From contig NZ_OZ240249.1 of the NCBI RefSeq assembly GCF_965198245.1, positions 3,534,001 to 3,598,000 on the forward strand: DNA of 64,000 nt, read 5' to 3'. The stretch's first letter is position 1. Each line of letters opens with the position of its first letter. The notes beneath the pieces are model-generated. The model ran no database searches. It was not told the DNA's origin and saw only the letters and a program-made list of their open reading frames with translations. The position numbers were made by a program, and so were the translations under genes. This document shows, piece after piece, positions 63,201 through 64,000 of the stretch. This DNA comes from Poriferisodalis sp965198245. GTDB lineage: Bacteria; Actinomycetota; Acidimicrobiia; Acidimicrobiales; Poriferisodalaceae.

Positions 63201-64000
63201 CCGTCGTGGTAGGCAGCCGCCGTGCAGCGCACCTGCACACCCACGGTGCCCGCCACACCCGAGGTCACGCTCAGCAGCCTCAGCGCTGCCTCATCGGAAT
63301 CCTCGGTGATGACCGCGACGGCGTTCTCGTCGCCCGAGACCACCGTCGGCGTGCAGTGCGCACCGACCGGCATCACCAAGAACCCCTCCGCAGCGGGCGC
63401 CACCGTGAACCCCTCGCCCGCAGGAGGAGCCGCGTCGGCGGTCACCTCGCCGCGCAGCCCGACGATCGACACCGCGACGCGCCGCGCCTCGAACGACAAA
63501 ACGCGCGTGTCGGTCACCGAGGGGTCTTCTGCCAGCGAGCAGCTCACCCTCACCGACACCTCGCCGGTGCGCGGCGTGCCGCCCACGACCGTGTCCACCC
63601 CCACAGTGCGCGTCGCGGTGTCCGCCCCCGCCGGGGCGCCCACCGCCGCCGCGATCCCCGACGCGTGCCCAGACGTGCACACAGCGGTCTCGGGCGCCAC
63701 CGTGAACGACCCCGTCATCGTCCCCGGCCCGTCGCGCGAGCCGCCGACCGGATCGCTGATCGACACGGCCGGCAGCGCCGCGAACACGAAGCTCTCCGTG
63801 TCGGTGCCCGCGTAGTACGCGGGCACGGTGCAGCGCACCTCCACACCCACGGCGCCCACCACATCGGAGCCCACCCTCACCGTCCAATGCCCCACCAGAC
63901 CCTCGTCCCGATTCGAGGTGTCCGCGATCGCCACATCGGCGTCAGGGTCGCCCGACACCCGCGCAGCGGTGCACGACGCCGTGTCGGGCCGCGCCAGGAA
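57215..64000 (-). CDS. Giant adhesin-like repeat protein A1 (5' end beyond the window)
   Basis: At least 2,261 residues in the window, frame open to the right edge. It consists of many beta-repeat units of 90-110 residues (each with a 'GSFTVAPETAVC' or 'DEFTVAPGAAAC' type strand and a Cys pair) interspersed with four PPC-type domains, at about 62520-62900, 61190-61600, 59220-59665 and 58810-59222. The last about 530 residues are a different, globular domain with several Cys. They include 'QIAALLIAIGIYELDMSRVT' and 'AYWHVGAGMFQLDD', loosely like lytic transglycosylase folds. It is almost certainly secreted, but the signal is outside the window. X follows at once. Confidence 0.82.
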   Translation of the reverse strand, partial: FLARPDTASCTAARVSGDPDADVAIADTSNRDEGLVGHWTVRVGSDVVGAVGVEVRCTVPAYYAGTDTESFVFAALPAVSISDPVGGSRDGPGTMTGSFTVAPETAVCTSGHASGIAAAVGAPAGADTATRTVGVDTVVGGTPRTGEVSVRVSCSLAEDPSVTDTRVLSFEARRVAVSIVGLRGEVTADAAPPAGEGFTVAPAAEGFLVMPVGAHCTPTVVSGDENAVAVITEDSDEAALRLLSVTSGVAGTVGVQVRCTAAAYHDGTDTVDVVFAALAVVVISGFEGAVGSAADLSGGFGVSPASASCRRVFEGIDATVTFTDDDGADRVVRVAVTGSATGKVTVTVTCTATRHVSASATAEFVRTGDCSTDLGLLEAGTVTRSGTLSATDGCRSWVRGSESSPNHARRYTLRVPAASRITVDASSSAVDLYLYALRGSGAAAQVLGSDNNSGSANTGDARLAEVPVAAGVVYVIEVTTSTARDTGAFTLTVLTAADLPLVHITGLGSRIEPGFGTVTVDEGFTVDPPTAVCSSSPLGVVTEGAEAADRTLSADLRVGTTTAETVTCSADGHADGTQNVQLSARSAAAVSNVSVTATARGSCTPTTAAGFDKAYACTMTRGDSLEVSAAADANTGGARIGWAAAGGVSVVGGVSRPAALVSSPDGAVSYWQSARTATVGCTATGTATVTVTLADAADYTAQVTVACEAPTAVLISGLDDTDHSGDASAPVSDSFEVTPGTAECTASSTAGTATVTGTGNRRTVSAAVASGATATVTVSCSQAPLAADSESALFSGEPVDVCNDPLGTLGEGITSASGVIAADAACISTRRHRIALGWAYYTRRHTFSLAGPATVTIDLGDDRSDTATLDTFLVLIGGDDAAAGTRIGADDDGGARGTDSRLSDVDLARGVYTIEATTYAIRATGAYTLAVDVAYDSEVVIDGPESSTLVGDVDVSGAFTVTPAAAACTAASTVGTATITPDTGATRTVTLPMVAPASAVVTVTCVADDHADGIARATFAVTEPAEVASVTLTSGGACTAAGDPAEGVDQAFGCAVALGGTAALNITAAASHAAISLAWATTGDDVTAALGTVPDATLGLDGLWHTTGTATLGCTAAGTHTATLTVTAGTGTDVDTHLTRLTVTCGSAVRIDGLEDTTGSGSATVTVSDEFTVAPGAAACTAAPVGTVTAGPEGVVGARVLSAEFAVPAATAITVTCTGVGYADGVADVVFAHAGAVTSVSVTATSGGTCAAAAAPSGVDAALDCDMAADAPLVLSVAADASAFGPSLGWATSGGVSRVRSTQSQRASPLVVLGASLGSWRRTGTVTLSCTQNGTATLTVSLPAAASHLTQVSADCQDRVQITGLSDTTHTGAGTVTVTDGFSVEPAGASCTATATAGTPTVTAGTGGARTASVGVAAGSSADVTVTCTHAGRAEGTATVAFAARTADSCAEHMGTLGVGTTTRSGTVAAVSGCTSPQRRRDGGTSGSYYARRHGFTVSSPLRVQIDLASAATNTSRLDTYLLLLEGHSPDGTGAVLGRNDDVGSGHGTHRYNSRLAGVELAPGDYTIEATTYGSRRTGDYTLTVVAAGGAGAACTDHLGTLPAGRYTAAGTVAAVQGCTSTHRGSQTSRPNARWHTFTLDAPAWIDIDLAASPASTLDPYVLLLSGHANTGAVLHQDDNSGIATAAQIHDKYLEAGAYTIETTAATHTGVAGTGDYTLTVTVPVSGLAQSVDATVDEQTTVNFNYWPVTRSVSFGSQRLSTDILYDYFGFGHSAARGYGSVTLWPDRSAPHELALSLGAVSSGSSSGATQGRSSTRSPTARQTRTVDSPREFLFRVFSRCGPGEKLSPNNRILCVDASANVEVRTPGKETPVTVGTLLAIDHVSKEAVRLHARPCSNGLTVKPRQIAALLIAIGIYELDMSRVTPLGEFVYRYPARSAMGLSRQDFGYAFYYSRDAAGVFGPMRAYWHVGAGMFQLDDRFRDSQVNAMTHAERADIHIGGKLAAEDIVEHICDADSHGSFEDRAKVAMRPWLGCRRNLVEKCVDQTYPKLYIARGDDLYVTTYLAAVDPDLPANPRVPAFPLDYTGDYSPQGGIKKMMCRWDTNPSNEFDCYFYDTDNPEGWFDRGTPDGASVRRASPNPLAAPFFSVTGRVRRAVVFPASFLGSSDSWIRSVPFGRKIHETAEANAEVPSPDPRLRIDWTRNSHDFGDGVQRILEVWTRERSPSDGGPLCGWVSVNDNSSAANGQNLARCVRYMYPNQG

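Overview
The window looks like a chromosome segment of a high-GC actinobacterium, most likely in or near class Acidimicrobiia. This rests on gene order and protein style only. The order hom, thrC, rho, rpmE, prfA, prmC, sua5, atp operon is the one known from Mycobacterium and other Actinomycetota. Here it carries unusual modifications: fused genes, a Rho that has lost its nucleotide-binding motifs, and a Cys-free L31.

Region 1 (1-26,000) is mainly housekeeping. It has the end of an alpha/beta hydrolase, lhgO, glpX and hisI, then on the minus strand a complete F1Fo ATP synthase operon (10,931 to 3,196). Upstream of that operon lies a 1,350-bp ISL3-like insertion with a near-perfect 8-bp target duplication. 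Further upstream are an RpiB-GlyA fusion, a PrmC-Sua5 fusion, prfA, an unknown gene, rpmE, the degenerate rho, a 990-residue secreted RCC1-repeat protein, thrC and hom. The RCC1 gene sits where thrB usually lies.

Region 2 (26,000-36,200) is mixed. It has a MazEF-like toxin-antitoxin pair with an 11-bp-phased operator, a decayed patch with an interrupted membrane-protein gene, a coupled DUF2339 / DegT-like aminotransferase / glpD operon, an 11-bp-arm palindrome, and a coupled pair of a small conserved protein and a trypsin-like protease.

Region 3 (36,200-64,000) is a 28-kb cell-surface locus, almost entirely on the minus strand. Its core is a four-gene cassette present twice in tandem: a Tat-type beta-rich protein (T), a signal-less M15/LAS-like zinc peptidase (P), a Sec-secreted protein (S) and a lipoprotein (L). 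S and L share a WPF motif near the N-terminus and a Cys-Gly module near the C-terminus. A third S-L pair lies downstream next to an RCC1-repeat lipoprotein. Upstream are two giant adhesin-like proteins built from repeated beta-sandwich-like and pre-peptidase (PPC) modules, plus an unrelated large lipoprotein. Two adhesin remnants lie next to IS3-type sequences, so the locus has been expanding and breaking down. I recognise no described system with this composition. My working hypothesis is an envelope-attached adhesion or cell-wall-processing apparatus. The T-P-S-L cassettes are the best candidate here for an undescribed system.
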